Notes: generated by a model not told the origin, from the letters alone. Shown: positions 7,589 through 18,194, counted from the stretch's first letter. The stretch is DNA of 64,000 nucleotides from Dolichospermum planctonicum (GCF_005402965.1 NZ_BJCF01000002.1:1-64000); one strand, 5' to 3'. Numbers and translations are program-made.

Positions 7589-8418
7589 TTGTCATTATTC
7601 ATGACTAAGTATGGTTGGGTGTCGTACCATATTTTTGGTGGAAAGGGAAAATCGGGATAACCGACTCTCAATAAGCATAGTCCGTGAGCAGGTGCAGAAT
7701 ATTTCACTTCTTCTCGCCGTTCTTGTTGCCAGATTTCGGTGAAATTCTCTACTGTCCGTTGTCTAGAACCCACTTCTACTATCATGCCTATTAACAGCCT
7801 TACCATGCCATATAAAAATCCATTAGCTTGAATTTCAATATGGATAAAAGCTCCGCTGCGACGACATTCTACTGCTTGTATTTCTACCCAGGAATGCGAT
7901 CGCACTGACCCAGCCCGCTCAAAAGCAGATAAATGGTGTTTTCCCAGCAGTGGTTTGAGGGCAGATGTCATTAAGGATTCATCTAAGGCTGCATAATAAT
8001 AATGCCAACTGAAGGGTTTTACGAATAAATTCGGTAATTCTTCGGTGTATATAGTGTAACGATATCGTCGGTAAACAGCGCTAAAACGAGCGTGCCAACT
8101 TTCACTTACACCTGCTGATGCCCTGATCAATACATCTGGGGGCAAATAGCTGTTGAGAACTTTTGCCCACTTATGTGCGGGAATTAAACCTGTAGCCTGA
8201 AAATGAGCGACTTGAGCGGCAGCATGGACTCCAGAATCAGTTCTACCTGCGCCGTGGAGTGCTACATGATACCCCAAAACCGTGGCTATAGCTGTTTCTA
8301 TCTCCTCTTGGACGGTGCGCTGTCCTTTTTGTCTTTGCCAGCCGTGAAAATGAGTACCTAGATACTGAATAACTAAAGCTACTCGCTGAGTGGGATAATG
8401 CTGGCCGCTTTCTAACAT
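7585..8418 (-). CDS. truA: tRNA pseudouridine(38-40) synthase
   Basis: TruA makes pseudouridine at positions 38-40 of the anticodon arm. The 277-residue protein has the catalytic Asp61 within GAGRTDSGVHA and the N-terminal RVALVIQYLGTHFHGWQRQ typical of the family. It sits between rplQ and rplM as in other cyanobacteria and plastid-like ribosomal clusters. The last codons (NDN-stop) are encoded by the first units of a heptamer repeat. Confidence 0.97.
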   Translation of the reverse strand: MLESGQHYPTQRVALVIQYLGTHFHGWQRQKGQRTVQEEIETAIATVLGYHVALHGAGRTDSGVHAAAQVAHFQATGLIPAHKWAKVLNSYLPPDVLIRASAGVSESWHARFSAVYRRYRYTIYTEELPNLFVKPFSWHYYYAALDESLMTSALKPLLGKHHLSAFERAGSVRSHSWVEIQAVECRRSGAFIHIEIQANGFLYGMVRLLIGMIVEVGSRQRTVENFTEIWQQERREEVKYSAPAHGLCLLRVGYPDFPFPPKIWYDTQPYLVMNNDN

Positions 8419-8424
8419 AGTTGT

Positions 8425-8470
8425 TTGTCAGTTGTCAGTTGTCAGTTGTCAATTGTCAGTTGTCAGTGGT
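8425..8470. repeat. heptamer repeat (TTGTCAG)n
   Basis: About six units of TTGTCAG with one TTGTCAA variant in the rplQ-truA spacer. It is a cyanobacterial STRR-type short tandem repeat. Confidence 0.8.
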
Positions 8471-8522
8471 TTTTCTTGACTACTGACTAATGACCCATGA
8501 CCCATGACAATAACCAATAACT

Positions 8523-8873
8523 TTAAACTAGTTCAATAATCGCCATTTGAGCATGATCACCGCGACGGGGTACGGTATGGAGAATCCGAGTATAGCCCCC
8601 TTGACGGTTAGCATACCGAGTAGGAGCTTGCTCAAATAGTGCATGAACTAGGGTTTTGTCGTAGATATAACCTAAAGCTTCACGACGGGCTGCTAGAGAG
8701 CCATCCTTTGCTAGAGTAATCATTTTATCTACCTTACTGCGAACAACTTTAGCTCTGATTAAAGTTGTAGTAATTCGACCATGACGTACCAACTCTGTTG
8801 TCAAAGCTCTGAGGAGAGCGCGACGTTGGTCTGCTGGTTTACTAAGTTGTTTGACTCGGCAACGATGACGCAT
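8523..8873 (-). CDS. rplQ: 50S ribosomal protein L17
   Basis: 116 residues; [20 protein letters not shown] and [20 protein letters not shown] match L17, which sits near the peptide exit tunnel. It follows rpoA by 39 bp, the conserved arrangement. Confidence 0.98.
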   Translation of the reverse strand: MRHRCRVKQLSKPADQRRALLRALTTELVRHGRITTTLIRAKVVRSKVDKMITLAKDGSLAARREALGYIYDKTLVHALFEQAPTRYANRQGGYTRILHTVPRRGDHAQMAIIELV

Positions 8874-8912
8874 AACAATGCACTAATGAAGTTTTATTTA
8901 TTAGGTTTTGCT

Positions 8913-9857
8913 TTAGCTGCTTTTGGAGCTTCTTTCTGGAGCCAAGGTAATACCCAAGCGCCGCTGTAAAGCTTCCACTACTTCTTCCGCTGACTTTTGA
9001 CCAAAGTTTTTGATTTCTAAAAGGTCTTCTTGGGTATAATCCAATAAGTCCGCTACAGAGTTGACTTGGGCGCGTTTGAGACAGTTATAAGCTCTTACAG
9101 ACAACTGTAACTCTTCAATTGGGATTTGGGCTGTGGGGTCATCTGGGTAGTCTGAACCTATATCCGTTAGTTCTAAGGAGATATCTTTCAAAGGGTTGAA
9201 TAAATCTACCAAAATTCCAGCGGCCGATGATAGTGCCTCTTGGGGAGAGATGCTACCATTAGTCCATACCTCCAACAGGAGTCGGTCTTTCAAAGAACCA
9301 TCGCCACGAGCTTCTTCCACACTATAGTTGACTTTCCGTACAGGCATAAATACTGAGTCAATTTGCAGAAAATCCAAAGATGTGGCTTCTTCTCTGCCTC
9401 GTTCTACAGTGCGGTAACCTTTGCCTCTCTCAATGCGAAATTCCATTTCCAGTTTGCCACCTTCAGCGACGGTGGCGATATACTGAGTTGGGTCAATCAC
9501 TTCTACTTCGCTGGGTAAGTCAAAATGTGCCACCGTTACCGTAGCAGGTCCATTCACGACTAAGCGACCAATTTGGGGTTGAGCAGAATAACTCTTGAGA
9601 ATCACATCCTTCATGCGCATGAGGATTTCCAGTACATCTTCCCGCACACCCGGAACCGTTGCAAACTCATGACTAACACCAGCAATTCTCACTGCTGTTA
9701 CTGATGTTCCTTCTAAATTAGAAAGTAACACCCGCCGCAACGCATTACCAACAGTTGTTCCTTGTCCTCGCTCTAGAGGTTCGAGAACAAACTTGCTGTA
9801 ATAGCTCCGACTTTCCTCAGCATTAGATTCTACACATTCAATTTGAAACTGCGCCAT
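8913..9857 (-). CDS. rpoA: DNA-directed RNA polymerase alpha subunit
   Basis: 314 residues. The N-terminal domain, which dimerises and seeds polymerase assembly, includes LEPLERGQGTTVGNALRRVL. The C-terminal domain (about 235-300; RAYNCLKRAQVNSVADLL and KNFGQKSAEEVVEALQ) binds UP-element DNA and activators. A strong Shine-Dalgarno (GGGAGG) lies 8 bases before the ATG, suiting high expression. It lies between rpsK and rplQ. Confidence 0.98.
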   Translation of the reverse strand: MAQFQIECVESNAEESRSYYSKFVLEPLERGQGTTVGNALRRVLLSNLEGTSVTAVRIAGVSHEFATVPGVREDVLEILMRMKDVILKSYSAQPQIGRLVVNGPATVTVAHFDLPSEVEVIDPTQYIATVAEGGKLEMEFRIERGKGYRTVERGREEATSLDFLQIDSVFMPVRKVNYSVEEARGDGSLKDRLLLEVWTNGSISPQEALSSAAGILVDLFNPLKDISLELTDIGSDYPDDPTAQIPIEELQLSVRAYNCLKRAQVNSVADLLDYTQEDLLEIKNFGQKSAEEVVEALQRRLGITLAPERSSKSS

Positions 9858-10180
9858 GGAGTAGCCTCCCTTTTTAAGGTGCTGCTAGAAGGTAAATTAA
9901 TTGCCTCGTTTTCCAGTTGACAATTGACAGTTGGCAATTATCGCCTAAATTTGATATCTTAATTTAGCCTACAGGTATTGTTTTTTTGGTTTCCACAAAG
10001 TTGATCAACCTGGGGGAAAAGCTGATTATCGCTTTGTGACGCGAACTTATTTACCCCATGGGTCTAAATTGGATAGGTACTCCCTTGGGGAAAATAGTTC
10101 AAAATTACCAGCCACACAGGGCATTGCTGATTATTTTCCCGAGCTTCAACCTACCGGCTTGGGTGCCAAAATAGTTTTGT
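9858..10180. other. rpsK-rpoA spacer
   Basis: 323 bp without a gene. It holds a few degenerate heptamers (TTGACAA/TTGACAG) near 9915-9945 and otherwise unremarkable sequence. It is one of the longest gaps inside the cluster and could carry an internal rpoA promoter, but I cannot point to one. Confidence 0.4.
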
Positions 10181-10576
10181 TTAAACTCGACGGCGCTTGG
10201 GTGGACGGCAACCGTTGTGGGGAATTGGGGTAATATCCCGAATGAGTGTAATTTCCAGTCCTGCACCTTGGAGCGCCCGAATCGCAGTTTCTCTGCCGGC
10301 ACCAGGGCCACTAACCATGACTTCGATTTGCCGCATTCCTTGGTCTGTGGCTCGTCTAGCCGCGCTTTCAGCAGCGGTTTGTGCCGCAAAGGGAGTTCCT
10401 TTTTTTGCCCCTTTAAATCCACTAGAACCAGCACTTGCCCAGGAGATGACATCTCCTTTTTGATCGGTAATCGTGACAATGCTATTGTTGAAAGTAGATT
10501 GAATGTAGGCAATGCCGTTGGGAACGTTCCGTTTCTGTTTTTTGCTCCCGGTTTTTTTGGTTGGTTGTCTGGCCAT
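10181..10576 (-). CDS. rpsK: 30S ribosomal protein S11
   Basis: 131 residues; [18 protein letters not shown] and the C-terminal [17 protein letters not shown] are diagnostic of S11 in the 30S platform. Longer overlapping frames on both strands are shadows. Confidence 0.98.
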   Translation of the reverse strand: MARQPTKKTGSKKQKRNVPNGIAYIQSTFNNSIVTITDQKGDVISWASAGSSGFKGAKKGTPFAAQTAAESAARRATDQGMRQIEVMVSGPGAGRETAIRALQGAGLEITLIRDITPIPHNGCRPPKRRRV

Positions 10577-10630
10577 ATTTGTTGAGTAAATTTAAGGTAC
10601 AACTTGCCCATTGCCGCAAGTTTAGAAAAA

Positions 10631-11011
10631 TTATTTACCGGGAGCTTTTTTCTTCCCAGCCACCGTCTGTCTTCTACCACGTCTGGTTCTGGCGTTGGTA
10701 CGAGTTCTTTGTCCCCGCACAGGTAGGCCCATGCGGTGTCTACGACCTCTGTAACAGCCAATATCAACTAGACGCTTAATATTTAGCCCTTCTAAACGAC
10801 GTAAATCCCCTTCAACTTGATAGTTGCTTTCGATTTCGCCTCTGAGGGCTGTGACATCAGCATCACTTAGGTCTTTGACGCGGGTATCTGGATTTACACC
10901 AGTAGCCGCGAGAATTTGATGTGATCTAGTTAAGCCAATTCCGTAAATGTATGTTAGACCGATTTCAACGCGCTTATCGCGGGGAAGGTCTACTCCGGCA
11001 ATCCGTGCCAC
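10631..11011 (-). CDS. rpsM: 30S ribosomal protein S13
   Basis: 126 residues; [20 protein letters not shown] and the basic tail [13 protein letters not shown] match S13, which contacts tRNA and the A-site finger bridge. It is followed by rpsK after 54 bp. Confidence 0.98.
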   Translation of the reverse strand: MARIAGVDLPRDKRVEIGLTYIYGIGLTRSHQILAATGVNPDTRVKDLSDADVTALRGEIESNYQVEGDLRRLEGLNIKRLVDIGCYRGRRHRMGLPVRGQRTRTNARTRRGRRQTVAGKKKAPGK

Positions 11012-11107
11012 AATGAATTTCTCCCTATTGTTTTCGTAATTGCAGTTAGTAAAACGTGATCTGGCCTCAAGCCTTTAGTCCCGTTCTTAACTTTGATAGA
11101 TTTGAAT

Positions 11108-11221
11108 CTATCCCTGACGTTGTTTGTGTTTGGGATTTTCACAAATCACCATAACGCGACCACGACGCTTGATCACGCTACATTTCTCACAAATCTTCTT
11201 AACCGAGGCTCTGACTTTCAT
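11108..11221 (-). CDS. rpmJ: 50S ribosomal protein L36
   Basis: A 37-codon gene. It starts [17 protein letters not shown] and ends [13 protein letters not shown]. Three cysteines and a His (C11, C14, C27, H32) form the zinc-ribbon set, so this is the zinc-binding L36. It lies between infA and rpsM as in most bacteria. Confidence 0.96.
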   Translation of the reverse strand: MKVRASVKKICEKCSVIKRRGRVMVICENPKHKQRQG

Positions 11222-11332
11222 GCCTTTTAAAATTGACTCCAAATAGTAGATTATAGCATTTATAGAAGAAATATTTCAGTTATGTAACTAGAAAAAAACC
11301 AATTGATTTATGGTAGAATTCTCTACATAGAT

Positions 11333-11557
11333 TTATTTCTTCCGCAGACGATAGGTGATTCTACCTTTGGTTAAGTCGTAGGGTGTTAATTCAACTTTGA
11401 CGCGATCGCCAGGTAAGATCTTAATGTAATTACGGCGAATTTTTCCAGAGATGTGTGCTAGGACATTAAAGCCGTTATCTAAGTCAACACGAAACATTGC
11501 ATTAGGCAAAGATTCGGTGACAGTCCCTTCCATTTCAATTAGATCTTGCTTAGACAA
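11333..11557 (-). CDS. infA: translation initiation factor IF-1
   Basis: 74 residues forming one OB-fold ([17 protein letters not shown] ... [18 protein letters not shown]). IF-1 binds the A site of the 30S subunit at initiation. The start codon is TTG at 11555-11557, preceded by GAGG seven bases away; there is no nearby ATG that would keep the family N-terminus. Confidence 0.97.
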
Positions 11558-11763
11558 GTTTTTTCCTCAACTCAACAATCTCCTATTATTCTTGTACACT
11601 TGTCATGCATAAAGAACACAATTAGAGAAATATCTCAACAGTTTATGAATATATCTTAGCTAAAATTGACTTGTGCCTGGGCGAGAAAGTAGGGTACAGG
11701 TAATAGGCCATCATGAAATCAGTTTTTTCCTTCTACCTACATAGAATACTGTCCCTATTTCTT

Positions 11764-12318
11764 TTAAGCAGCTATGATATTTTGCAAAGCAGTAAAAACT
11801 TCTTCTTGGGACTGATTACCGTTGACTGTGAGGAGTTTTTCGCGCTGGCTGTAATAACTAATCAAGGGTGCAGTATCATCACGATAAACCTCCAGGCGGC
11901 GACGAATCACCTCCTGAGTATCATCTTTGCGTCCGCGTCCGAGTAAGCGACTAACAACAGTTTCATCTGGCGCATCCAGATTGACTACTTTTTCACCACC
12001 CTGTCCTAAATTTTCGAGTAATTTTGCCAAAAACTCTGCCTGTGTAACTTTACGGGGAAAGCCGTCTAAAATCCAACCTGATTTAGCATCTGATTTTTTC
12101 AGACGTTCCTCAACCATATCCTCTACTAATTTATCGGGGACTAATTCGCCTTTATCCATATAAGCTTGGGCTTGGATACCCAAATCTGTTTTCTCCTGAA
12201 TAGCCTGACGTAGAATGTCACCTGTAGAAATATGGGGAATCTGTAAAAATTCAGCCAATATTTTAGCTTGAGTTCCTTTACCTGCTCCCGGTGGTCCCAA
12301 GAAGATTAATCGCGTCAC
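11764..12318 (-). CDS. adk: adenylate kinase (short form)
   Basis: Interconverts AMP+ATP and 2 ADP. The 184-residue protein has the P-loop LGPPGAGKGTQ at its start and the AMP-binding DGFPRK block. At 184 residues it lacks the extended LID domain of the 210-220 residue enzymes. Its GTG start overlaps the secY stop by one base (TAGTG), so the pair is coupled. Confidence 0.97.
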   Translation of the reverse strand: MTRLIFLGPPGAGKGTQAKILAEFLQIPHISTGDILRQAIQEKTDLGIQAQAYMDKGELVPDKLVEDMVEERLKKSDAKSGWILDGFPRKVTQAEFLAKLLENLGQGGEKVVNLDAPDETVVSRLLGRGRKDDTQEVIRRRLEVYRDDTAPLISYYSQREKLLTVNGNQSQEEVFTALQNIIAA

Positions 12319-13631
12319 TATTGTTTCACCATTCCTTCATATCGCTGAGATATAACATAAGTTTGGATTTGTTTAGCCGTATCAATTGCCACACCAACCA
12401 AGATTAACAAAGATGTTGCACCTAGCCCCTTAAAAGTTGGCACTTTCAAAGCACTTTCCACTGCGGTAGGAATAATTGCCACCAAACCCAAAAAGATAGC
12501 ACCTAAAAAAGTGAGGCGATTTGTCACCCGTTCAATATACTCACTAGTAGCCTTACCGGGACGAATACCCGGAATACTAGAACCCATTTTTTTCAAATTC
12601 TGAGCCACATCTACAGGGTTGAGAATCAACGAAGAATAGAAGTAACTAAAGAAAACAATGGAAATTAAGTAAACGAGGGCATATACCCAAGGTGCAGAAC
12701 CACCAGGACTCAGGTAGGTATTAACAATGTTTGCTAATTCGGGATTTTTAGTAAAATTGGCGACTAAAAGCGGCAAACTCAGGATGGCCGCTGCGAAAAT
12801 AATCGGCATTACCCCCCCAGAATTAAGACGTAGGGGTAAATAACTCCGCTGTTCTGCTAAAACCTTTCTACCCACTTGACGACGGGCAGAAATAATAGGG
12901 ATGCGGCGCATTCCCTCTTGTACGAACACAATACCCACAATAGTGAGCATAAAAACTAGTACAAGAACAATGACACGACCGACAATTTCCCGTCCACCCA
13001 CCTGTACCAAGTCAATGGTATCACCCAGAGCCTTGGGTAAAGAAGCAACAATGTTGACAAAAATCAGCAAAGATGCACCATTACCAATACCCCGTTCCGT
13101 AATTAGTTCTGATGCCCACATCACGAACATTGAACCAGCAGTGAGAGCAATTGCGGTTTCTGCCACAAATATCGGACCTGGGTTGAGGGCAAATTGTTGG
13201 AGGAATAATGCCGAAAAAGCCACGCTTTGAATAATTGCCCAACCTACAGTCACATAGCGGGTAATTTGTGATATTTTCCGCCGACCTGCTTCCCCTTCAT
13301 TTTTCTGTAAATTTTCTAAAGAGGGCAGAGCGGCGGTGAGCAATTGGATGATAATGGAAGCATTAATAAAGGGCAAAATCCCCAAAGCAAAGATCCCCAA
13401 AGTAGAGAGTCCTCGTCCAGAGAATATATCCAACAAGCCAAAGATGGAATTATTGCCCGATATAGCTTCAGCAAACTTAGGTCTATCAATTCCTGGTACA
13501 GGTAAAAAGATGCCCAAACGAACTAAAATTAAAATACCTACGGTAACAAGCAGCCTACCTCTCAGTCCTGCTGCTTGCGCCATCTGCATAAAAGTTTCTT
13601 GAGCCGTTGGGGCTTTGTCTCGACTGATCAT
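12318..13631 (-). CDS. secY: preprotein translocase subunit SecY
   Basis: The channel subunit of the Sec translocase for plasma and thylakoid membranes. 437 residues with about ten membrane helices; family blocks include LNPVDVAQNLKKMGSSIPG and the plug-region sequence following it. Its partner gene secG is in this window at 34849. secY sits in the ribosomal cluster between rplO and adk, as in nearly all bacteria. Confidence 0.98.
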   Translation of the reverse strand: MISRDKAPTAQETFMQMAQAAGLRGRLLVTVGILILVRLGIFLPVPGIDRPKFAEAISGNNSIFGLLDIFSGRGLSTLGIFALGILPFINASIIIQLLTAALPSLENLQKNEGEAGRRKISQITRYVTVGWAIIQSVAFSALFLQQFALNPGPIFVAETAIALTAGSMFVMWASELITERGIGNGASLLIFVNIVASLPKALGDTIDLVQVGGREIVGRVIVLVLVFMLTIVGIVFVQEGMRRIPIISARRQVGRKVLAEQRSYLPLRLNSGGVMPIIFAAAILSLPLLVANFTKNPELANIVNTYLSPGGSAPWVYALVYLISIVFFSYFYSSLILNPVDVAQNLKKMGSSIPGIRPGKATSEYIERVTNRLTFLGAIFLGLVAIIPTAVESALKVPTFKGLGATSLLILVGVAIDTAKQIQTYVISQRYEGMVKQ

Positions 13632-13723
13632 AGAGTTTTACCTTTTAAGTATGAGGTGTGAAGTATGAGGTGTGAAGTTTCCAGTGCTTGATCTTTTATC
13701 CTTCATCCCGCATCCTTCATCTT

Positions 13724-14191
13724 TTATGCAGCTGTGGCTGTAGGCCGCGCTACGCTATCACAACTCCCACCAGCAGCCTCAATTTTGATACGAGCTTGGC
13801 CCGTGAAAGCAGCGGCCTTGACCCGGAGAGGAACATTTAATTCCCCATTTCCCAAAATTTTCAATGGCCCCTTAGCAGCGGTTAAAATACCAGCCTCCTT
13901 TAAAGATTCCAGAGTTACTTCTGAGTTAGCAGGTAAATCATTTAACTTCTCTACATTAATGATCGTGTAAATTTTCCGATTAACGAGAGGGAATCCCTTG
14001 AGTTTAGGTATCCGGCGGTACAATGGCTGTTGACCACCTTCAAAACCTGGTCTTGTCCCACTACCAGAACGGGATTTTTGACCACGCATCCCTAGACCAG
14101 CACTAGCGCCTTGTCCAGCAGAAATACCTCTACCTACGCGCTTACGGCGTTTTTTCGAGCCTTTTTGAGGCTTAACATCGTTCAGTCTCAT
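13724..14191 (-). CDS. rplO: 50S ribosomal protein L15
   Basis: 155 residues; basic N-terminus [20 protein letters not shown] and [20 protein letters not shown] are typical. The family usually stops soon after GGSC; here the tail is extended by [11 protein letters not shown], encoded by a GC-rich stretch (GTAGCGCGGCCTAC on the coding strand) that resembles small cyanobacterial repeat sequences. The extension probably arose from repeat insertion near the stop codon. Confidence 0.97.
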   Translation of the reverse strand: MRLNDVKPQKGSKKRRKRVGRGISAGQGASAGLGMRGQKSRSGSGTRPGFEGGQQPLYRRIPKLKGFPLVNRKIYTIINVEKLNDLPANSEVTLESLKEAGILTAAKGPLKILGNGELNVPLRVKAAAFTGQARIKIEAAGGSCDSVARPTATAA

Positions 14192-14255
14192 TTTGATTGG
14201 GGATTTTAGATTTTAGATTTTGGATTTGAGATTGAGAATCTGATACAAAGGGCGA

Positions 14256-14780
14256 CTAAATATAGAGTTTCTCAATGGCGATACCGCGATCTTCAGCAAC
14301 TTCACTTAATGTCCGCAGGGTAGATAGAGCATTAACTGCGGCTCTAGCGTTATTTAAAGGATTGTTTGAACCTAATTGTTTAGCCAGAATATTACGTATT
14401 CCTGCTAACTCTAATACAGTCCGTACAGCACCCCCAGCAATTACGCCTGTACCTGGTGCTGCTGGACGCATCATGACCTTAGCTCCACCACCAATACCAT
14501 CAATGGGGTGAGGAATAGAATTGGATTTAGTGATAGGGATGTCAATTAGATGTTTTTTACCATCAGCGACACCCTTTTTAACTGCACCAATTACATCTGA
14601 GGCCTTGCCAACTCCGACTCCAACTTGTCCACGTTCATTACCGACGACGACAATGGCGCGGAAGCTAAGTTTTTTACCACCTTTGACGACTTTACTCACC
14701 CGGCGGATTTGGATAACTCGCTCTTGCCAGTTGGTTTCTTCTTTTTTCGCACGACTTGCTTTACGACGACCGGTTACCAT
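14256..14780 (-). CDS. rpsE: 30S ribosomal protein S5
   Basis: 174 residues; [20 protein letters not shown] and the [17 protein letters not shown] block are the S5 signatures for mRNA entry and decoding fidelity. I chose the ATG at 14780 ([10 protein letters not shown]); a TTG two codons upstream would add only MI and is less likely although an AAGAGA precedes it. Confidence 0.96.
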   Translation of the reverse strand: MVTGRRKASRAKKEETNWQERVIQIRRVSKVVKGGKKLSFRAIVVVGNERGQVGVGVGKASDVIGAVKKGVADGKKHLIDIPITKSNSIPHPIDGIGGGAKVMMRPAAPGTGVIAGGAVRTVLELAGIRNILAKQLGSNNPLNNARAAVNALSTLRTLSEVAEDRGIAIEKLYI

Positions 14781-14798
14781 AATCAATGTTCTCTTTTA

Positions 14799-14829
14799 GT
14801 TGTCAGTTGTCAGTTGTCAGTTGTCAGTT
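14799..14829. repeat. heptamer repeat (GTTGTCA)n
   Basis: Four units of GTTGTCA in the rplR-rpsE spacer; STRR type. Confidence 0.75.
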
Positions 14830-14849
14830 GCTACTGACCACTGACGGAC

Positions 14850-15212
14850 TTAGAAATCTAAACCAGCCTCCCGTGCTGCCTCGGCTAGGGCTTTAATGCG
14901 ACCATGATAGAGGTTGCCACCCCGGTCAAAAACTACCTTGGTGATGCCTTTTTCTAGAGCGCGTACTGCTACCAATTTACCAACTTGCACTGATGCTTCA
15001 CAGTTAGCACCAGAAGCGATATTGGATTTTAATTCTGGTTCTACGGTTGATGCCGCTACTATAGTTTCCTGTTTGGTATCATCAATCACTTGAGCGTAAA
15101 TATGCTCATTAGATCGGAATATAGCCAGACGGGGACGTTCGGCCGAACCGTTAACTTTACCACGAACGCGCCGATGACGACGCTGTTTTGATTCTCTACG
15201 AGTAAGTTTCAT
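14850..15212 (-). CDS. rplR: 50S ribosomal protein L18
   Basis: 120 residues; [20 protein letters not shown] and [20 protein letters not shown] identify L18, the 5S rRNA-binding protein. Two bases separate it from rplF, so translation is probably coupled. Confidence 0.98.
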   Translation of the reverse strand: MKLTRRESKQRRHRRVRGKVNGSAERPRLAIFRSNEHIYAQVIDDTKQETIVAASTVEPELKSNIASGANCEASVQVGKLVAVRALEKGITKVVFDRGGNLYHGRIKALAEAAREAGLDF

Positions 15213-15214
15213 AT

Positions 15215-15763
15215 TTACTTCTTACCACCCTTACCAGTCTTACCAGCTTTACGTCTGACCACTTCACCGGCATAGCGAATACCTTTACCTTTGTAAGGTT
15301 CAGGGGGACGAACGGCGCGAATTTTCGCGGCTGTGTTGCCGACAATTTCCTTGTCATAGCCACTGACTATGACATTAGTAGTACCTTCTACCGCAAATTG
15401 AATTCCCTCTGGTGGTTCAATTTGCACTTGATGGCTATAACCCATGTTTAAAACTAGGTTACGCCCTTGAATTTGAGCGCGATAACCGACCCCTTGGATT
15501 TCCAAGCGACGTTGAAAACCTTGGGATACTCCCTCTACCATGTTGGCCACTAGTGTGCGGCTCAAACCGTGCATTTGTCTAGAGGTCCGGGTTTCATCAC
15601 GACGGGTAACTAGCAATGTTTCTCCGTCTTGGGAGACGATAACATTGTTAGGTAGTTGTCGGGAAAGTTCACCTTTAGGACCCTTTACCACTACTTTGAC
15701 ACCATCAATCGCCACTTGAACTTTGGCGGGGATGGTAATTGGACGTTTACCAATACGAGACAT
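15215..15763 (-). CDS. rplF: 50S ribosomal protein L6
   Basis: 182 residues; the C-terminal signature [20 protein letters not shown] is diagnostic. L6 lies near the factor-binding site of the large subunit. The sequence upstream of its ATG is again heptamer repeat. Confidence 0.98.
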   Translation of the reverse strand: MSRIGKRPITIPAKVQVAIDGVKVVVKGPKGELSRQLPNNVIVSQDGETLLVTRRDETRTSRQMHGLSRTLVANMVEGVSQGFQRRLEIQGVGYRAQIQGRNLVLNMGYSHQVQIEPPEGIQFAVEGTTNVIVSGYDKEIVGNTAAKIRAVRPPEPYKGKGIRYAGEVVRRKAGKTGKGGKK

Positions 15764-15780
15764 GATTTTTTGTTCTTTGT

Positions 15781-15854
15781 CTATTGTCAGTTGTTAGTTG
15801 TCACTTGTCAGTTGTTCGTTGTTTTGCCACTGACCAATGACCAATGACCAATGA
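15781..15854. repeat. heptamer repeats in rpsH-rplF spacer
   Basis: Degenerate TTGTCAG/TTGTTAG units at 15785-15812 and ATGACCA units (three) at 15836-15854. STRR type. Confidence 0.7.
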
Positions 15855-15857
15855 CGA

Positions 15858-16259
15858 TTACCAAACGTGGCAAAGCACTTCACCGCCTAGATTTTGGCGG
15901 CGTGCTTCGCGGTCAGTCATAATCCCACTGGATGTAGAAATAATGGCAATACCGATACCGCCTAGCACTCTTGGTAATTCTTTTTTGTTGGAGTAAACTC
16001 GTAAACCGGGTTTACTGACTCGCTTGAGGGCAGTAATTAAAGGTTGGCGATTTTTACCTTTGTATTTCAGGGAAATAACTAGGTTACGCTTTACTCCTTC
16101 TCCTGCTTCTTCAACTTCCGCAATAAAGCCTTCTTCCCGCAATACCTTGGCAATACTCCGAGTCATCTTTGTAGCTGGTACTTGCGTAGTTTGATGTTTC
16201 GCCATATTGGCATTGCGGATGCGCGTCAGCATATCTGCAATTGTGTCGTTAGCCGCCAT
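15858..16259 (-). CDS. rpsH: 30S ribosomal protein S8
   Basis: 133 residues; [18 protein letters not shown] and the C-terminal [19 protein letters not shown] are typical of S8, a primary binder of 16S rRNA. Confidence 0.98.
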   Translation of the reverse strand: MAANDTIADMLTRIRNANMAKHQTTQVPATKMTRSIAKVLREEGFIAEVEEAGEGVKRNLVISLKYKGKNRQPLITALKRVSKPGLRVYSNKKELPRVLGGIGIAIISTSSGIMTDREARRQNLGGEVLCHVW

Positions 16260-16279
16260 CGTTCCCTCTTTAGATGAAC

Positions 16280-16828
16280 TTATTGATCACGAAAGGGCAT
16301 TCCCATTTCCTTTAATAAGGCGCGGCCCTCTTCGTCGGTTTTTGCCGTGGTGATAATAGAAATATCTAAACCTCGGACTTGGTCAATTTTGTCGTATTCC
16401 ACTTCTGGAAAAATTAGCTGTTCCCGCACACCTAGAGTGTAGTTGCCACGTCCGTCAAAGCTTTTGGGGCTGACACCGCGAAAGTCTCTGATTCTAGGTA
16501 GTGTCAGGTTAATCAGACGATCTAAGAAGGCGTACATCCGTTCGCCTCTGAGTGTCACCATAATCCCTACAGGCATACCTTGACGAATTTTAAAACCTGC
16601 GATCGCCTTTTTAGCCCGTGTTACTACTGGTTTTTGTCCAGTGATCAGGGCAATTTCGCTCAGGGATGCCTCCAGGGATTTAGCATTTTGAGCAGCTTCT
16701 CCCAAACCTCTGTTGACAGATACTTTGATCACCTTCGGCACTTGATGCACGTTGGTGTATTCAAACTGAGTAATCAATTTTGGGACAATTGTCTCTTGAT
16801 ATACAGTTTTTAGTCGTGTTATGGCCAT
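16280..16828 (-). CDS. rplE: 50S ribosomal protein L5
   Basis: 182 residues; [20 protein letters not shown] and [20 protein letters not shown] identify L5, which binds 5S rRNA and P-site tRNA. No rpsN follows it here, so S14 must be encoded elsewhere, as is usual in cyanobacteria. Confidence 0.98.
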   Translation of the reverse strand: MAITRLKTVYQETIVPKLITQFEYTNVHQVPKVIKVSVNRGLGEAAQNAKSLEASLSEIALITGQKPVVTRAKKAIAGFKIRQGMPVGIMVTLRGERMYAFLDRLINLTLPRIRDFRGVSPKSFDGRGNYTLGVREQLIFPEVEYDKIDQVRGLDISIITTAKTDEEGRALLKEMGMPFRDQ

Positions 16829-16941
16829 AGTGTTTCTCCTTATATCCCCTGGGCTTGGTCAGGGAATTTTAGATTTTGGATTTTGGATTTTGGATTTGAG
16901 ATTTTGGTGGAAAATCTAAAATCTCATCCTCATTCACCAGT

Positions 16942-17292
16942 TTATTTATCTAAAATCTCACCTGTTTTTTTGAGCATTCTCACTTTCTTACCCTCGGCAG
17001 TGAAAGTGTAGCAGACGCGACTAGCAACGTTTTGTTTGGTAGAATAGAGCATCACATTAGAGCTATGAATGGGGTACTCAGTCGTGACTATTTGCCCTGA
17101 TTCCCCTTCTTGCTGGGGTTTCACGTGCTTGGTTTTCATGTTGACACCTTTGACCACAACTTTGCTCAGTTGTGGTAGTGCTTTAATCACTTCACCAACT
17201 TTACCTTTATCTTTGCCGGCGATGACTTGCACAGTGTCACCGGTTTTGACGTGCATTTTATAAAAAACTTTGGGTTGTGGCTGCTTTGCCAT
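16942..17292 (-). CDS. rplX: 50S ribosomal protein L24
   Basis: 116 residues with the KOW motif ([20 protein letters not shown]). L24 starts assembly of the large subunit. Its start overlaps the rplN stop by one base (TAATG). Confidence 0.98.
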   Translation of the reverse strand: MAKQPQPKVFYKMHVKTGDTVQVIAGKDKGKVGEVIKALPQLSKVVVKGVNMKTKHVKPQQEGESGQIVTTEYPIHSSNVMLYSTKQNVASRVCYTFTAEGKKVRMLKKTGEILDK

Positions 17293-17660
17293 TACAGCAC
17301 CTCCGGAGCCAGAGAAACAATTTTAGTAAAGTTTTTATCGCGCAGTTCTCGAGCTACCGGACCAAATACCCGTGTACCTCTAGGATTACCTTCCTTGTTG
17401 ATGATAACTGCCGCGTTATCATCGAAACGGATGGTCATACCGCTATCACGACTAATAGCCTTACGAGTACGCACAATTACTGCTTCTACAACATCAGACT
17501 TTTTGACAGCCATGTTGGGTGAAGACTCTTTGACAACGGCGATAATTCTATCACCTACGCCACCATAACGGCGGTTACCTGCACCTAATACGCGGATGCA
17601 CATTAGTTTTTTAGCACCGCTATTATCTGCGACATTCAGATAAGATTGGGGTTGAATCAC
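17292..17660 (-). CDS. rplN: 50S ribosomal protein L14
   Basis: 122 residues; [20 protein letters not shown] and [20 protein letters not shown] are diagnostic of L14, at the subunit interface. Confidence 0.98.
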   Translation of the reverse strand: MIQPQSYLNVADNSGAKKLMCIRVLGAGNRRYGGVGDRIIAVVKESSPNMAVKKSDVVEAVIVRTRKAISRDSGMTIRFDDNAAVIINKEGNPRGTRVFGPVARELRDKNFTKIVSLAPEVL

Positions 17661-17705
17661 AACTGGTCTCTCTTTTGGGTTTGTTGTAGCTTATGTTACA
17701 ACAGT

Positions 17706-17957
17706 TTACGCTGTAGCTTTGGTGTTCAGGATTTCTGTAACTTGCCAACGCTTAGTTTTGCTTAGGGGTCTGGTTTCTTGAATCCGCACGCGATCGCCTA
17801 TTTTGCACGTATTTTCTTCGTCGTGAACTTTATAGCGGCGGGTTTTAACTACGATTTTGCCGTACTTGGGGTGAGGAGCGCGGTTTTCTATGGCTACTAC
17901 CACAGTTTTTTGCATTTTATCGCTCACTACCAAGCCAACTCGTTCTTTGACTGCCAT
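17706..17957 (-). CDS. rpsQ: 30S ribosomal protein S17
   Basis: 83 residues; [19 protein letters not shown] and [18 protein letters not shown] match S17. It is separated from rpmC by six bases. Confidence 0.97.
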   Translation of the reverse strand: MAVKERVGLVVSDKMQKTVVVAIENRAPHPKYGKIVVKTRRYKVHDEENTCKIGDRVRIQETRPLSKTKRWQVTEILNTKATA

Positions 17958-17963
17958 AATCTT

Positions 17964-18191
17964 CTACTTTTGCTCTTGGTCTGAAAGACTTGCTGCCCGT
18001 TTCCGTTCTCCTTCTACTGTCAGCAATTGGGAGAGTCGGTGGCGTGCGTGTTTGAACTGGTGAGGCTTTTCTAGTTGTCTTGTGGCTTTTTGCAAGCGCA
18101 ACTGGAATAGTTGTCTTTTAACTGCAACAATTTCCTCAGCCAGACGTTCGTCATTTAATTCTCTAGCTTCCGCAATCTTGGGAAGAGGCAT
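17964..18191 (-). CDS. rpmC: 50S ribosomal protein L29
   Basis: 75 residues; FQLRLQKATRQLEKPHQFKH is the L29 core near the exit tunnel, where it forms part of the docking site for targeting factors. Three bases after rplP. Confidence 0.97.
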   Translation of the reverse strand: MPLPKIAEARELNDERLAEEIVAVKRQLFQLRLQKATRQLEKPHQFKHARHRLSQLLTVEGERKRAASLSDQEQK

Positions 18192-18194
18192 AAG

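Noticed and set aside
10105-10767. 220-codon minus-strand frame over rpsK
   Set aside because: Overlaps rpsK and part of rpsM in another frame; both are certain ribosomal genes.
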